Part shown: piece after piece, positions 50,273-60,054 of the stretch
How the letters are laid out: each line of letters begins with the position of its first letter
How positions within the stretch are numbered: position 1 is the stretch's first letter
DNA from: a virus
Virus record (IMG/VR): IMGVR_UViG_3300009009_000011
Span: 1 to 64,000 of that record
DNA: 64,000 nt
Reading direction: 5' to 3' (one strand)
Program-made: the position numbers and the translations under genes
The notes under the pieces: model-generated
The model's input: the letters and a program-made list of their open reading frames with translations, nothing else
Database searches by the model: none
Told to the model about the DNA's origin: nothing

Positions 50273-52615
50273 ATGGTAGACAAATCTAATTTTCCTGTAC
50301 AAAAATTACCTAAATACAAGAAGACCAAAGAGTGGGGCAAGGCTTCGCTTGACTCTGTAATATCAAGAGATTCTGGTGGGTTTTTAGGTGCTCAACGTAA
50401 GCAGGAGATGACTACTTGGTATGGGTTGTATAATAGTGAATACAATGAGGATGACTTAAAGTATGTTACTAATCCGTTTAAAGTCGAAGATGGCTTCCCT
50501 GCCAAACTTCAGAACTTTAATATTATTAGGCCTAAGATTGATCTTTTGATAGGTGAGGAATCAAAGAGACCTTTTGATATACGGGTTATTCAAACCAATC
50601 CAGATGTAGTTACACAATTACAGGATAAGAAAAAAGAACTGCTTATGCAGTATATATCAAACGTTGTAGGGTTACAACAGGATCAAAATGGAGAGCCTAT
50701 CACACCAAAAGAGATTGAGAAATATTTAAAGTATTCATATAAAACTGTTGCAGAAGAAACAGCTTATCATGCACTTAACTATTTAAAAGAAAAGTTAAAT
50801 CTTAATAACGAATTTTTGAAGGGCTGGAGAGATGGGCTGATAGCTAGTGAAGAGATATATTTTGTATCTACAATTAATGGTGAACCTTTTTTAGAACGGG
50901 TTAATCCAATAAATTGTGATTATGACAAGGACCCAGATATAGAGTTTATAGAAGACGGTGACTGGTTTGTAAGGTATATGCAGATGAGTCCAGCTACTAT
51001 TTATGATAGGTTTTTTGATTTGATGGATGAAAAAGACCTTGATAGGATGTTAGAATACGCAGGAGAAGGCAGAGCTTCTACATCTACTTTGGGTTCGTCT
51101 ATGGCCGATAAGGTTGAGTTTAGAGACATGACAACTAAGAAGTATATATACTCTGGTGATACAGATTTTAATTTAGTTGAAGTTTATCACGGGGTGTGGA
51201 GATCTTATAAGAAGATTGGATTTTTAACTAGTGTAGATGAGGGGTCAGGGCAAGAACAAACAACAATAGTTAGTGAGGATTATAAGCCGTTGCCTACAGA
51301 TGATATAGAATGGGATTGGATACCAGAGGTGTGGGAAGGTTATAAAGTAGGAGATGATATATATTTAGGTATTGGACCTGTAGAATATCAGCACACTTCT
51401 ATTAATAATGTGTCTTCTAGAAAACTACCGTATTGTGGTATTATATATAATAATATAAATTCTTTACCTAAGTCATTAGTTGCCTTAATGAAACCTTTAC
51501 AATATATGTATATTATATTATGGTATAGGTTGGAGCTAGCAATAGCTAGAGATAAGGGCAAAATTATCAATATGGATATAACTCAAATACCTAAAGGTTT
51601 GGGTATTGATGTTAATCAATGGATGCATTATCTTAGTGCCCTCGGGGTTAATTTTATTAATCCTTATGATGAGGGTTGGGATATACCTGGTAGAGAGGGG
51701 GGTAAACCTGCTGCTTATAATCAGATAACTGACATTGATTTATCTATGATGAATGTCATGGCTGGGTACATTGAACTCATGGCCAAGATAGAAGACATGA
51801 TTGGTGAGATATCTGGTGTTAGTAAACAGCGTCAAGGTTCTATATCTAAGACAGAATTAGTTGGTAATGTAGAGCGTGCTGTTATACAGTCTTCTCATAT
51901 TACAGAACCTTTGTTTTGGTATCATAATCAGGTTAAGAGAAATGCATTGACAATGTTGATAAATGTGGCTAAACATGCTTGGCGTGAAAAGCCTAACATG
52001 AGTATACATTATATATTGAATGATGCAGAGAGGGTATTCTTAAATGTTGAGGATGATTTCTTATATTCAGATTTAGATGTATTTCTTAGCGATAGTACAA
52101 AACAGAATATGGATATTGAGTCTATAAAGACTTTATTACAGCCAGCTATGCAGAATGGTGCTACTTTACTTGAAGCTGCAGAGATATTATCTTCTGATAA
52201 TTTATCACAAATTAAACTCAAACTTACAGAAATAGAGAAACGTAAGGAAGAGTTAATGGCTCAGCAAGCACAAGCAGAACAACAGCAAGTACAGATGGAG
52301 GCTCAATTTAAAATGGAAGATCTTCGTATTAAGGAAGAAGATTCTATACGTAGGGCAGAGACTCAAATACAAGTTGCATTGCTTGGTGCTAATAGTAAGG
52401 ATGGTGATGCTAATAATAATGGTACTTTAGATCAAATGGATTTAATGGATTTTCAATTACAATTGGAGAAGCAAAAAGAGGAAGTAAAGATTAAAGATGC
52501 ACAAGTTAAAGAGACTGTGCGTAAGAATAAAAAAGCTGAAGAGCAACGTCAGCAAGAAATAGAAATAAAACGTAAGATTGCAAACAAACCGAGGACAACA
52601 AGTAATAGTAAATAG
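50273..52615 (+). CDS. portal protein
   Basis: 780 aa. NFNIIRPKIDLLIGEESKRPFDIRV, a long helical core and an Asn/Gln/Glu-rich coiled C-terminus (MAQQAQAEQQQVQMEAQF) match crAss-like and related portals. Forms the dodecameric DNA entry vertex. Confidence 0.85.
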   Translation: MVDKSNFPVQKLPKYKKTKEWGKASLDSVISRDSGGFLGAQRKQEMTTWYGLYNSEYNEDDLKYVTNPFKVEDGFPAKLQNFNIIRPKIDLLIGEESKRPFDIRVIQTNPDVVTQLQDKKKELLMQYISNVVGLQQDQNGEPITPKEIEKYLKYSYKTVAEETAYHALNYLKEKLNLNNEFLKGWRDGLIASEEIYFVSTINGEPFLERVNPINCDYDKDPDIEFIEDGDWFVRYMQMSPATIYDRFFDLMDEKDLDRMLEYAGEGRASTSTLGSSMADKVEFRDMTTKKYIYSGDTDFNLVEVYHGVWRSYKKIGFLTSVDEGSGQEQTTIVSEDYKPLPTDDIEWDWIPEVWEGYKVGDDIYLGIGPVEYQHTSINNVSSRKLPYCGIIYNNINSLPKSLVALMKPLQYMYIILWYRLELAIARDKGKIINMDITQIPKGLGIDVNQWMHYLSALGVNFINPYDEGWDIPGREGGKPAAYNQITDIDLSMMNVMAGYIELMAKIEDMIGEISGVSKQRQGSISKTELVGNVERAVIQSSHITEPLFWYHNQVKRNALTMLINVAKHAWREKPNMSIHYILNDAERVFLNVEDDFLYSDLDVFLSDSTKQNMDIESIKTLLQPAMQNGATLLEAAEILSSDNLSQIKLKLTEIEKRKEELMAQQAQAEQQQVQMEAQFKMEDLRIKEEDSIRRAETQIQVALLGANSKDGDANNNGTLDQMDLMDFQLQLEKQKEEVKIKDAQVKETVRKNKKAEEQRQQEIEIKRKIANKPRTTSNSK

Positions 52616-52617
52616 TT

Positions 52618-53796
52618 ATGACAAAAAAGGTAGATAATAATCCGCCTAATGTATTTGAAGGATTCGAGGCTTTATCAAAAAGTTTATTGGGTAACCCTGG
52701 TGGTGGGAAATCTCCAGATGATGAAATACCGTATATAGACCCTGAAGATATTGGCAAAGAAGAGGTCGAAGAAGGCGAGGAGAAGAAAGAAGAAAAAGAA
52801 GAAGTAGAGGAACCTATTAAAAAGAAACCTACTTCAGTTAAAGAAGAAGTTAATGAAGACGATGAAGAAGACGAATCTGGTGAAGAAGATGATGAAGGAG
52901 ATTCTGGAAAAGAGGAAACTGATACTGAAGAGGTTGAAACAGAAGTAACTACTTTTCTGAAAGATAGGTTATCTGAAGAACTTGGATGGGAGCTTGATGA
53001 AGATGATAAATTTGAGTCCATAAAAGATGTTGTGGATTATATGAAAGTTTTGGTTGATGAGAATTCTAAACCAAAGTATCATAGTAAAGAAATACAAGCT
53101 TTAGATGAATATGTTAAAAACGGTGGAAGTATAAGTAAATATTTTAAAGAAGTTTATAAAGAAGCTGCTGCAGGAGTAGATTATGATCATATAGATTTGA
53201 CTAGGGAATCTAATCAAAGGTTAGTTGTGCGTGAAGTATTAAAAGAACAAGGTCTAAGTTCGGAGCGTATTCAGAAGCGTTTAGATAGGTATGAGAGAGA
53301 AGGGCTTTTACAAGACGAAGCGTCAGATGCTGTAGAATTGTTAAAAGAATACAAGTCTCGTAATGAAGAAAAGCTATTAGATGAACAGAAAAAAATAGCA
53401 GCAGAGCAGGGTAAACAGCAACAAAACTTCTTTGAAAACGTACAAAACAGTGTAAAAGGCCTGGAGAATATCCGTGGCGTAAAAATTTCTAACAAGGAAA
53501 AAACAGAATTGTTAGATTATATATTTAAGCCTGATTCTGATGGTTTAACTAAATATCAGAAAGATTACATGTCTGATATTAAGAACTTGATTGAGTCGGC
53601 TTATTTTACTAAAAAAGGGGACTTCCTCATAGACGAGGCAAAGAAAAAAGGTTCCTCTGATGCTTATAAAGAATTTCATCAGAAATTAAAAGCTAACAAA
53701 GGTAAGCGATCCAAGAATACAGGAGGCCTAGAGAGTGGCTCAGACTCTGATTTATTATTAAGCTCGTTAAGTAAAAATTTATTAAGTAAAGTATAA
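52618..53796 (+). CDS. putative scaffolding protein
   Basis: 392 aa. Highly acidic at about residues 40-105 (EEVEEGEEKKEEKEEVEEP and similar), then helical with coiled coils. Position between portal and capsid is the usual scaffold slot. No protease motif seen. Confidence 0.65.
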   Translation: MTKKVDNNPPNVFEGFEALSKSLLGNPGGGKSPDDEIPYIDPEDIGKEEVEEGEEKKEEKEEVEEPIKKKPTSVKEEVNEDDEEDESGEEDDEGDSGKEETDTEEVETEVTTFLKDRLSEELGWELDEDDKFESIKDVVDYMKVLVDENSKPKYHSKEIQALDEYVKNGGSISKYFKEVYKEAAAGVDYDHIDLTRESNQRLVVREVLKEQGLSSERIQKRLDRYEREGLLQDEASDAVELLKEYKSRNEEKLLDEQKKIAAEQGKQQQNFFENVQNSVKGLENIRGVKISNKEKTELLDYIFKPDSDGLTKYQKDYMSDIKNLIESAYFTKKGDFLIDEAKKKGSSDAYKEFHQKLKANKGKRSKNTGGLESGSDSDLLLSSLSKNLLSKV

Positions 53797-53823
53797 TTAT
53801 TAATTTATTGATTGAAGGTTATT

Positions 53824-55290
53824 ATGGAAAATAATGTATTAAATAAACTACAGCTCTACCGTACAAAGTGGTTTTCAGACCTCGTAGACGAGAAGATGCT
53901 TGCTAATACACTACTTACCAGACCTCATGAAGTATCACCCGTTTTGTCTTATATAATGGGACGTTTCAATCAAGGAAGCGTTATCGATTATATAACTAAT
54001 GGTATGGGTAAAGTCATGACGATCGAGAACAGGCAGTATGAATGGCGTGTTATGATCGAATCCGAGCGTGCGGTTACAATTCGCAATGCTCAGATCGATG
54101 GTACAGCTGTTTCAGCAACTGATGTTCCTGGTATTAATGGACAGCCCATTACTCTTTGGTTATCAGACAAATGGTTTGGTCCTGGAGCTATTATCGAATT
54201 TGATGATAAAGAATATCAAGTGAGAGTAGTTTCTGAGCCTTATCAGGATGGTAATGAGTGGGTTTATACAGTAGTGTTGGCAGATGGTCAGGCAGCTTCT
54301 TACATTCCGCCTACACTTCTGGCAGCTGGTAAACAGGTATCTAGGGTTGGTAGTGCATATGAAGAAGGTAGTGATGAGGCTGATATCGTTAATTATCAGA
54401 CCCCGTTCATGCTCAGGAATCATCTGACTACTATGAGATTAACTTATGACATCACAGGTGATGCTTATTCATCTGTCATGGTTATCGAAATTCGTGAACC
54501 TGGAACTAAAAAATCTACTAAGTACTGGGCTCCTTATCAGGAGTGGGTTGCTCTTCGTCAGTGGTATGAAAGAGTAGACTATATGACTATGTATTCTAAG
54601 TATAATGCTAATGCTGATGGTACAGTTAGTCTTATTGGTACTAATGGTCGTCCTGTGTATATTGGTGCAGGTATTCTGCAGCAGATAGCTCCGGCTAACA
54701 GGAAGGGCTATACAACTATGACACTTGATTTACTTGATACTTATATGTCAGACCTTTCTTTCAACATCCGTGGATTTGGTGAGCGCAAGTTTCTTGCTCT
54801 TGCTGGTGAAATGGCTATGAAAGAATTTGACAGAGTATTAAGAGATAAGGCTTCTGGCTACACACTTATGGACACAAAATTTGTCACAGGTAATGGTCAG
54901 GAACTTACTTTAGGTGGTCAGTTTACAACATATAAGGGTCTCAACGGGGTTGAGCTTACACTTAAGCATTTACCGTTGTTTGACGATCCTATTCGTAACA
55001 GAAAACTTCATCCGATTACAGGTAAACCTCTGGAGTCTTATCGTATGGTATTCCTTAACATTGGAATAAAAGACGGTGATTCTAACATTAAGAAGGTTGT
55101 TCGTAAAGATCGTGAATTAGTTATGTGGCACACCGCTGGTGCTGTTGCTCCTGGTTCAGGTCATTCGAAATCAATCACTACACTGAGGTCCAATACCAAG
55201 GATAGCTACCAGGTTAACTTCCTGTCAGAACAGGGTGTTATGGTAACAGATCCTACTAGTTGTGGTGAATTATACTGCGACGCTGAATAA
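53824..55290 (+). CDS. major capsid protein
   Basis: 488 aa from MENNVLNKLQLYRTKWF (a TTG at 53812 is less likely). Length, position and mixed alpha/beta HK97-like composition fit the capsid. The codons are markedly less AT-rich than those of neighbours, as in the most expressed phage genes. Followed by an intrinsic hairpin. Confidence 0.8.
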   Translation: MENNVLNKLQLYRTKWFSDLVDEKMLANTLLTRPHEVSPVLSYIMGRFNQGSVIDYITNGMGKVMTIENRQYEWRVMIESERAVTIRNAQIDGTAVSATDVPGINGQPITLWLSDKWFGPGAIIEFDDKEYQVRVVSEPYQDGNEWVYTVVLADGQAASYIPPTLLAAGKQVSRVGSAYEEGSDEADIVNYQTPFMLRNHLTTMRLTYDITGDAYSSVMVIEIREPGTKKSTKYWAPYQEWVALRQWYERVDYMTMYSKYNANADGTVSLIGTNGRPVYIGAGILQQIAPANRKGYTTMTLDLLDTYMSDLSFNIRGFGERKFLALAGEMAMKEFDRVLRDKASGYTLMDTKFVTGNGQELTLGGQFTTYKGLNGVELTLKHLPLFDDPIRNRKLHPITGKPLESYRMVFLNIGIKDGDSNIKKVVRKDRELVMWHTAGAVAPGSGHSKSITTLRSNTKDSYQVNFLSEQGVMVTDPTSCGELYCDAE

Positions 55291-55306
55291 AAACTGGGTG
55301 TGATGT

Positions 55307-55327
55307 AGGGGGCTGAGTAAGCCCCCT
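55307..55327 (+). terminator. hairpin after the capsid gene
   Basis: Perfect stem AGGGGGCT / AGCCCCCT with loop GAGTA, 16 nt past the stop. No long T-tract, so it may be a partial terminator or an mRNA 3' stabiliser. Confidence 0.6.
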
Positions 55328-55368
55328 GAACACCATTATTATTTATAAACCGTTTTAAGCGAGGAATT

Positions 55369-56265
55369 ATGAAAGCAACATTACGGCCGTTGTATAAAGA
55401 CAAATGGTCAGGGCTAATAAAGTATAGAAATTGTTATGAGGACATATGTCCTTATTACACACGGTCAGGGATGATCTACACCGGTCTGTCAAAGGCAGAC
55501 GAAGAAAGATTAAGTAAAGAATTAGGGGTAGACTTAGCTCGTGGTTCAGAGTTTTGGAAGAATTATTTTGTAAGGACTTATACAGGGGACATCATATTAG
55601 ATTTAGAAGATCCTAATGATGAATTAAAATATCTGTATTTAAAGAATCATAAGAAAGTAAAGACATCTGAGTTTGAACATAAAGCAAGTGCTAAGTTTTT
55701 ACTTATTAATAAAGAAGAAGAGGCCAAGAAGTCTAATCTTATAAACAAAGTTAGACGTAGGGCAATGAAGGAATTTGATACACTTACAACAGAAGAGGTT
55801 AGGAAAGTTCTTAGGTTGTTTGGGTATAATGGGGATAATATGGAACCAGAAGTTGCAGAAAATAAACTGTTTGAACTTGTGGAAAATAATCCTGAATCAT
55901 TCTTAGAGAAGTGGGTAAACAATAAACATAGGGATACTGAAGTTGTTGTTGAGCGTGCAATATCTATGAATATTATAAGACGTAGTAAAAACGTATACAA
56001 ATATGGGTCTGAAATTGTAGGTCGTTCTATGGTAGAAGCAATTGATTTTTTAGAGAATCCAAAGAACCAAGATATATTATTATCTGTTATGAAATCATTA
56101 CAGTCTAAAGTTTATATAGATCAACCAGATGTTAATAACACTTTGACTACTATTGAAGAAGTGGTTGTGGATGTTCCTAAAGTTAAATCAGAGGTTACTA
56201 TAGACTTAGATGATGATGAAGTAAAGTTTAAATCTAGACCTAGGAAAAAAGGAGATACATTATAA
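55369..56265 (+). CDS. virion-associated hypothetical protein
   Basis: 298 aa. Helical middle with EEVRKVLRLFGYNG and an acidic C-terminus (IDLDDDEVKFKSRPRKKG). Found after the capsid in related phages as I recall. Overlaps the next gene by 1 nt. Confidence 0.55.
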   Translation: MKATLRPLYKDKWSGLIKYRNCYEDICPYYTRSGMIYTGLSKADEERLSKELGVDLARGSEFWKNYFVRTYTGDIILDLEDPNDELKYLYLKNHKKVKTSEFEHKASAKFLLINKEEEAKKSNLINKVRRRAMKEFDTLTTEEVRKVLRLFGYNGDNMEPEVAENKLFELVENNPESFLEKWVNNKHRDTEVVVERAISMNIIRRSKNVYKYGSEIVGRSMVEAIDFLENPKNQDILLSVMKSLQSKVYIDQPDVNNTLTTIEEVVVDVPKVKSEVTIDLDDDEVKFKSRPRKKGDTL

Positions 56266-57125
56266 TGACAATAGCTAACATGCATGTTGCCTTTAAACTC
56301 TTGCTGGACAAATCGACTGGCTTAGAGTTTCCTGCTTTTGAACCCGAAGAAATAGATCTTTGGTTAAATAAGGCACAACGGCAATTTGTTAAAAATAGGT
56401 TTCTTGGTACAGATAAGGGGATAGGTTTTGAACAAACTTCAAAACGTATTATGGACCTTTCTGTATTATTAACTGAAGATACGTTGGTTTATAGAAATGG
56501 TACAGACTTAGTTGTCGGTACAATAAAAGATAATTCATTTGTAGCAGATTTAAGTAGGTGCCCTACTACTGTATTTTTAATAGTAGGGGATGAAGTGCTT
56601 ATTGCATATGCTGATTTACTTGATACATTAACTAGTGTTACAACTGGTAATTTGGTTACTGGTAGTGCATATTATGTGCTTACTAGTACCATAACACACA
56701 ATGGTACTGTATATTCAGCAGGGGAATATTTTGAAGCAGCTAATGCTAATTTTACCGGTTCAGGTACAGTTGCATTAGTTACTGCTAAAAAACAAGGTGT
56801 TACTAATTGCACTGCTAATAATTATAGGGCTCATATAGATGATCCTTATAGTGAACACAGGCTACATTATGAAGAGGCAAAACCTCTGCGTTTGATATAT
56901 CAAAGGTATGTTGAACTGGTTACTGATGGTAATTATGGTATATTAGAATATAGTATAAGATATTTGAGGGAACCTGCAGATGTTGCGGTTGGCACTCCCA
57001 CACATTGTGAATTGCCAGCCCATACTCATGATGAGATAGTTGCCTTGGCTGCTAATATGGTCTTAGAGAATATAGAACAGCCTAGGTATAAATCTAACTT
57101 AAATGAGTTAAACAAAGTTGAATAA
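56265..57125 (+). CDS. putative head-tail connector
   Basis: 286 aa. EEIDLWLNKAQRQFVKNRFLG resembles connector N-termini of Bacteroidota phages, with ending DEIVALAANMVLENIEQPRYKSN. Called from position and this fit. Confidence 0.6.
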   Translation: MTIANMHVAFKLLLDKSTGLEFPAFEPEEIDLWLNKAQRQFVKNRFLGTDKGIGFEQTSKRIMDLSVLLTEDTLVYRNGTDLVVGTIKDNSFVADLSRCPTTVFLIVGDEVLIAYADLLDTLTSVTTGNLVTGSAYYVLTSTITHNGTVYSAGEYFEAANANFTGSGTVALVTAKKQGVTNCTANNYRAHIDDPYSEHRLHYEEAKPLRLIYQRYVELVTDGNYGILEYSIRYLREPADVAVGTPTHCELPAHTHDEIVALAANMVLENIEQPRYKSNLNELNKVE

Positions 57126-57143
57126 TTAAAAATTTATTTTATT

Positions 57144-58211
57144 ATGCTAACAAGAGTAAATAAGGTATTAATCGGGAAGGATATTAACCGGGATGCAGCA
57201 ATAGTTAATGGGGCTACCATTGCGACTATTATACAAACTGGAGTTCTGGCTGATGGTGAAGTAGTTGTTCTTGATAAGTATAAAAAAGTATTGGGTGCCG
57301 GCGCAACTTTTGCTGACTCCGATACCATTTATATTGCTCAAGGTACTAGTAAAACGTATGATTATACGAATGAAGCTGGTACTGCATTTGCAGCCTGTCG
57401 GGAGATGATTTTTTCTGATCCAATACAAGGTAAAAAGGTAAGGTCTTTTAAAGGGGATGCTTTTACAGTGAAAGCTGAGCAGACCGCTGTAGTAGATCTT
57501 ACAGGACTCACTCCTATAGAAGGGACTGAGTATTTGATTCGTGTTATATATAAGGATATGGAAGAGTATCCTAGTCAATTTACACAGACTTATCGTTATA
57601 TAGCAACTGCAGCTGATGCTGCTGATATTGATGTTTTTGGAGCAGCTATTGTTGCTAAAGTTAATGCTCATAGTGGTCGTAGAGTAAATGCTACATATGG
57701 TGCTGGTGGGGACACAATTACATTAACAGCTAGGGAAATCCCTAATTGTTGCACTGCACTTACAGATCTTGAGGAATTCAGGATGGTTCAATTTGAAGCT
57801 AGGTTTTTATATGTTGACTCAGACGGTAATTGGCAGATTATACCATCTACTGTTACTACAGTAACATATGCAGGCCCTACTCCAGGTTCAGGTAATTGGG
57901 AACAGGTTAGAGATCTTGAAAAAGCTGCTCAGCCGTATAGTGGTATTAGTAATTTTACACAGTTTCCTGTTATTACTCCAACCATGGCTACTACAGTGGA
58001 TTCTTATTATGATCTTATTGTTATAGAACATGATCGGGAATATTTGTCTCCTGGTATTAATAGTTATCAGTCTACAAGTCTGACTACTGTTATAGCTTTA
58101 GCTACTGCTGTTAATGGTGTAAATGCTGGTACGCAGTCTCCAGATATAGTAGCTACCTTGAATACATGGATGGCTTCATGTCCTGGTCAGTTTGCTAATA
58201 TTTCAATTTAA
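57144..58211 (+). CDS. putative tail tube / structural protein
   Basis: 355 aa, beta-rich with Ala, Thr and Val. No enzyme motif. Position after the connector suggests tail tube or ring component. Confidence 0.6.
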   Translation: MLTRVNKVLIGKDINRDAAIVNGATIATIIQTGVLADGEVVVLDKYKKVLGAGATFADSDTIYIAQGTSKTYDYTNEAGTAFAACREMIFSDPIQGKKVRSFKGDAFTVKAEQTAVVDLTGLTPIEGTEYLIRVIYKDMEEYPSQFTQTYRYIATAADAADIDVFGAAIVAKVNAHSGRRVNATYGAGGDTITLTAREIPNCCTALTDLEEFRMVQFEARFLYVDSDGNWQIIPSTVTTVTYAGPTPGSGNWEQVRDLEKAAQPYSGISNFTQFPVITPTMATTVDSYYDLIVIEHDREYLSPGINSYQSTSLTTVIALATAVNGVNAGTQSPDIVATLNTWMASCPGQFANISI

Positions 58212-58215
58212 TTAA

Positions 58216-58228
58216 GGAGGATATAAAC
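58216..58228 (+). promoter_or_regulatory. strong ribosome-binding site
   Basis: AAGGAGG directly before the 139-aa gene, unusual in a genome with mostly weak starts. It suggests a highly translated product. Confidence 0.6.
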
Positions 58229-58648
58229 ATGGCAAATGATTTTTTAATTCAGAGAGTTGCGTTTGGTAATGTTACTTATGTAAGTACCGCTACCAATGCT
58301 ACAAACAGTGTTACCGTTGATGGCGGGTATCTTCCTAAAGGTGCTATCGTTACAGGTATTAGACTTTTTCCTGGTGGTGCTATAACAAATGGCAGTAACT
58401 TTGAAAATGCTACATTTAATTTATATTGTGGTGGACAGGCTCTTGGCACAAATGATAGGAAAGCTTCCGAAGCATTCGTACAGACTGCTGCTGCAACTAT
58501 GGCCGTAGCAGGCGGTATTGCTTACGTTTCAGTAGGTGGACCGTTAGTTGTTTACTGGGCTTCTAGCACAAGTAAGAAGACTGGCATAGCTTTTGATTCA
58601 GATATATATGTAGAATATTTATATTGTGGTTCAAGAGATACCGATTAA
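58229..58648 (+). CDS. putative virion decoration or tail protein
   Basis: 139 aa, all-beta, Gly/Ala/Thr-rich, low charge. Strong ribosome site and a following terminator suggest an abundant structural protein. Family not recognised. Confidence 0.6.
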   Translation: MANDFLIQRVAFGNVTYVSTATNATNSVTVDGGYLPKGAIVTGIRLFPGGAITNGSNFENATFNLYCGGQALGTNDRKASEAFVQTAAATMAVAGGIAYVSVGGPLVVYWASSTSKKTGIAFDSDIYVEYLYCGSRDTD

Positions 58649-58680
58649 TTGAGGTAATAACATTAATGCTCGTATAGATT

Positions 58681-58718
58681 AAGTAATAGGGGGTTGGGGT
58701 AACCCATCCCCCTTACTT
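58681..58718 (+). terminator. long hairpin terminator
   Basis: AAGTAA / TTACTT, then GGGGG / CCCCC, then TGGG-GTAA-CCCA, one long interrupted stem; followed by TTTAAAAT. Confidence 0.7.
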
Positions 58719-58731
58719 TTAAAATAAATGT

Positions 58732-59451
58732 ATGAAAGAACCAAGAATAGTAGTTAATGAATCTGTAGGGAAACATAACTCAAATCTTGATGAGTCAATA
58801 AAAAGAATTGACAAATCTAAAATGTATAGGGATAATTCCACGATTATAGTGTGTCCTACAAGGGGTATGTTCCCCACAATGGTTGTCCAGTCTTGGATGA
58901 AATTAATGAGACCAATGAACCAAACAGTTGCTGGACCAATTTTTGCAGAGTCTATGAAAGTAGATGTAGCATATGAAAGTTTGTTTGAGTATATATTAAG
59001 CAATGAATATTTAAGTAAATTTAAATATGTACTCACAATTGAAGAAGACAATTTACCCCCGCCTGATGGTTTATTGAAACTATATGAAAGTATGGATGAA
59101 TATGACGTTGTAGGTGGTCTATATTGGGGTAAAGGTGATAATGGGTTTCCAATGATATTTGGTGATCCAAAAGATTCTACTGATTTTAAACCAGCAACAC
59201 CCGTTGCTAATTCGTTACAGCAAGCCAATGCTTTAGGTATGGGGTTTAACTTATTTAAATTAGATATGTTTAGAAAAGTACCTAAACCTTGGTTTAAGAC
59301 TGTTGAGGGTAAAGATGAAAATGGTAATATGTCTGGTATAACACAGGATGTTTATTTTTATCAAAAAGCTGCTAAAGAAGGTTATAAATTTGCATGTGAC
59401 ACTTCTATATTAGTGGGCCACTATGATAATAAAACGGATGTTGTTTATTAA
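58732..59451 (+). CDS. glycosyltransferase-like protein
   Basis: 239 aa, GT-A-like. STIIVCPTRGMFPTMVVQSW starts the fold, LTIEEDNLPPPDGLL holds the acidic pair like a DxD motif, and DVYFYQKAAKEGYKFACDTSI...GHYD closes it. It may glycosylate phage virion or host surface; position in the tail cluster favours virion modification. Confidence 0.7.
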   Translation: MKEPRIVVNESVGKHNSNLDESIKRIDKSKMYRDNSTIIVCPTRGMFPTMVVQSWMKLMRPMNQTVAGPIFAESMKVDVAYESLFEYILSNEYLSKFKYVLTIEEDNLPPPDGLLKLYESMDEYDVVGGLYWGKGDNGFPMIFGDPKDSTDFKPATPVANSLQQANALGMGFNLFKLDMFRKVPKPWFKTVEGKDENGNMSGITQDVYFYQKAAKEGYKFACDTSILVGHYDNKTDVVY

Positions 59452-59463
59452 AATACAGTAGAT

Positions 59464-60054
59464 ATGATAAATGAATTAAAGCTTGATTTGGCTTGCGGGG
59501 ATAATAAAAAAGAAGGTTTTAAAGGTATAGATATAGCAAATTTGCCGGAAGTAGATTATGTAGTAGATTTGCAAGTTTATCCCTGGCCTATAGAATCTAA
59601 TAGTGTAGAAGAAATACATTGTGGTCATTATATTGAGCATATTCCTCATGTTAATATAAAAGGGGTTTTAAAAGAGTCAAATTCTTTTGAAGAGTTTAAG
59701 GAAAAGTTACTTCAGTCTAAAGACGGTCTCATAGAATTTTTTAATGAAGTATATAGAATATTAAAACCTGGTGGTAAGGCAACAATGGTTGCGCCTTATT
59801 ATACATCTGAAAGGGCTTATGGTGATCCAACCCATGTAAGATCCATAAATGATTTTATGTGTTATTATTTAACAAAAGATTGGGTTAAAGTAAATAAATT
59901 AGAACATTACGGTATAGAGTGTGATTTTGATGTTAAGTTGTCTTATTTTATAACTAATGAAATGACATTAAAATCTGAAGAAATTAGGATGAAAGCATTT
60001 CAACATGATTGGAATGTAATAATGGATATTATAATAGAATTAACAAAGAAATAG
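59464..60054 (+). CDS. SAM-dependent methyltransferase
   Basis: 196 aa. LKLDLACGDNKKEGFKGIDI is the SAM-binding motif I, DYVVDLQVYPWPIESNSVEEIHCGH the second motif, and VYRILKPGGKATMVAP the post-motif. Class I (type 11) methyltransferase. Paired with the glycosyltransferase, perhaps for virion or sugar modification. Confidence 0.75.
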   Translation: MINELKLDLACGDNKKEGFKGIDIANLPEVDYVVDLQVYPWPIESNSVEEIHCGHYIEHIPHVNIKGVLKESNSFEEFKEKLLQSKDGLIEFFNEVYRILKPGGKATMVAPYYTSERAYGDPTHVRSINDFMCYYLTKDWVKVNKLEHYGIECDFDVKLSYFITNEMTLKSEEIRMKAFQHDWNVIMDIIIELTKK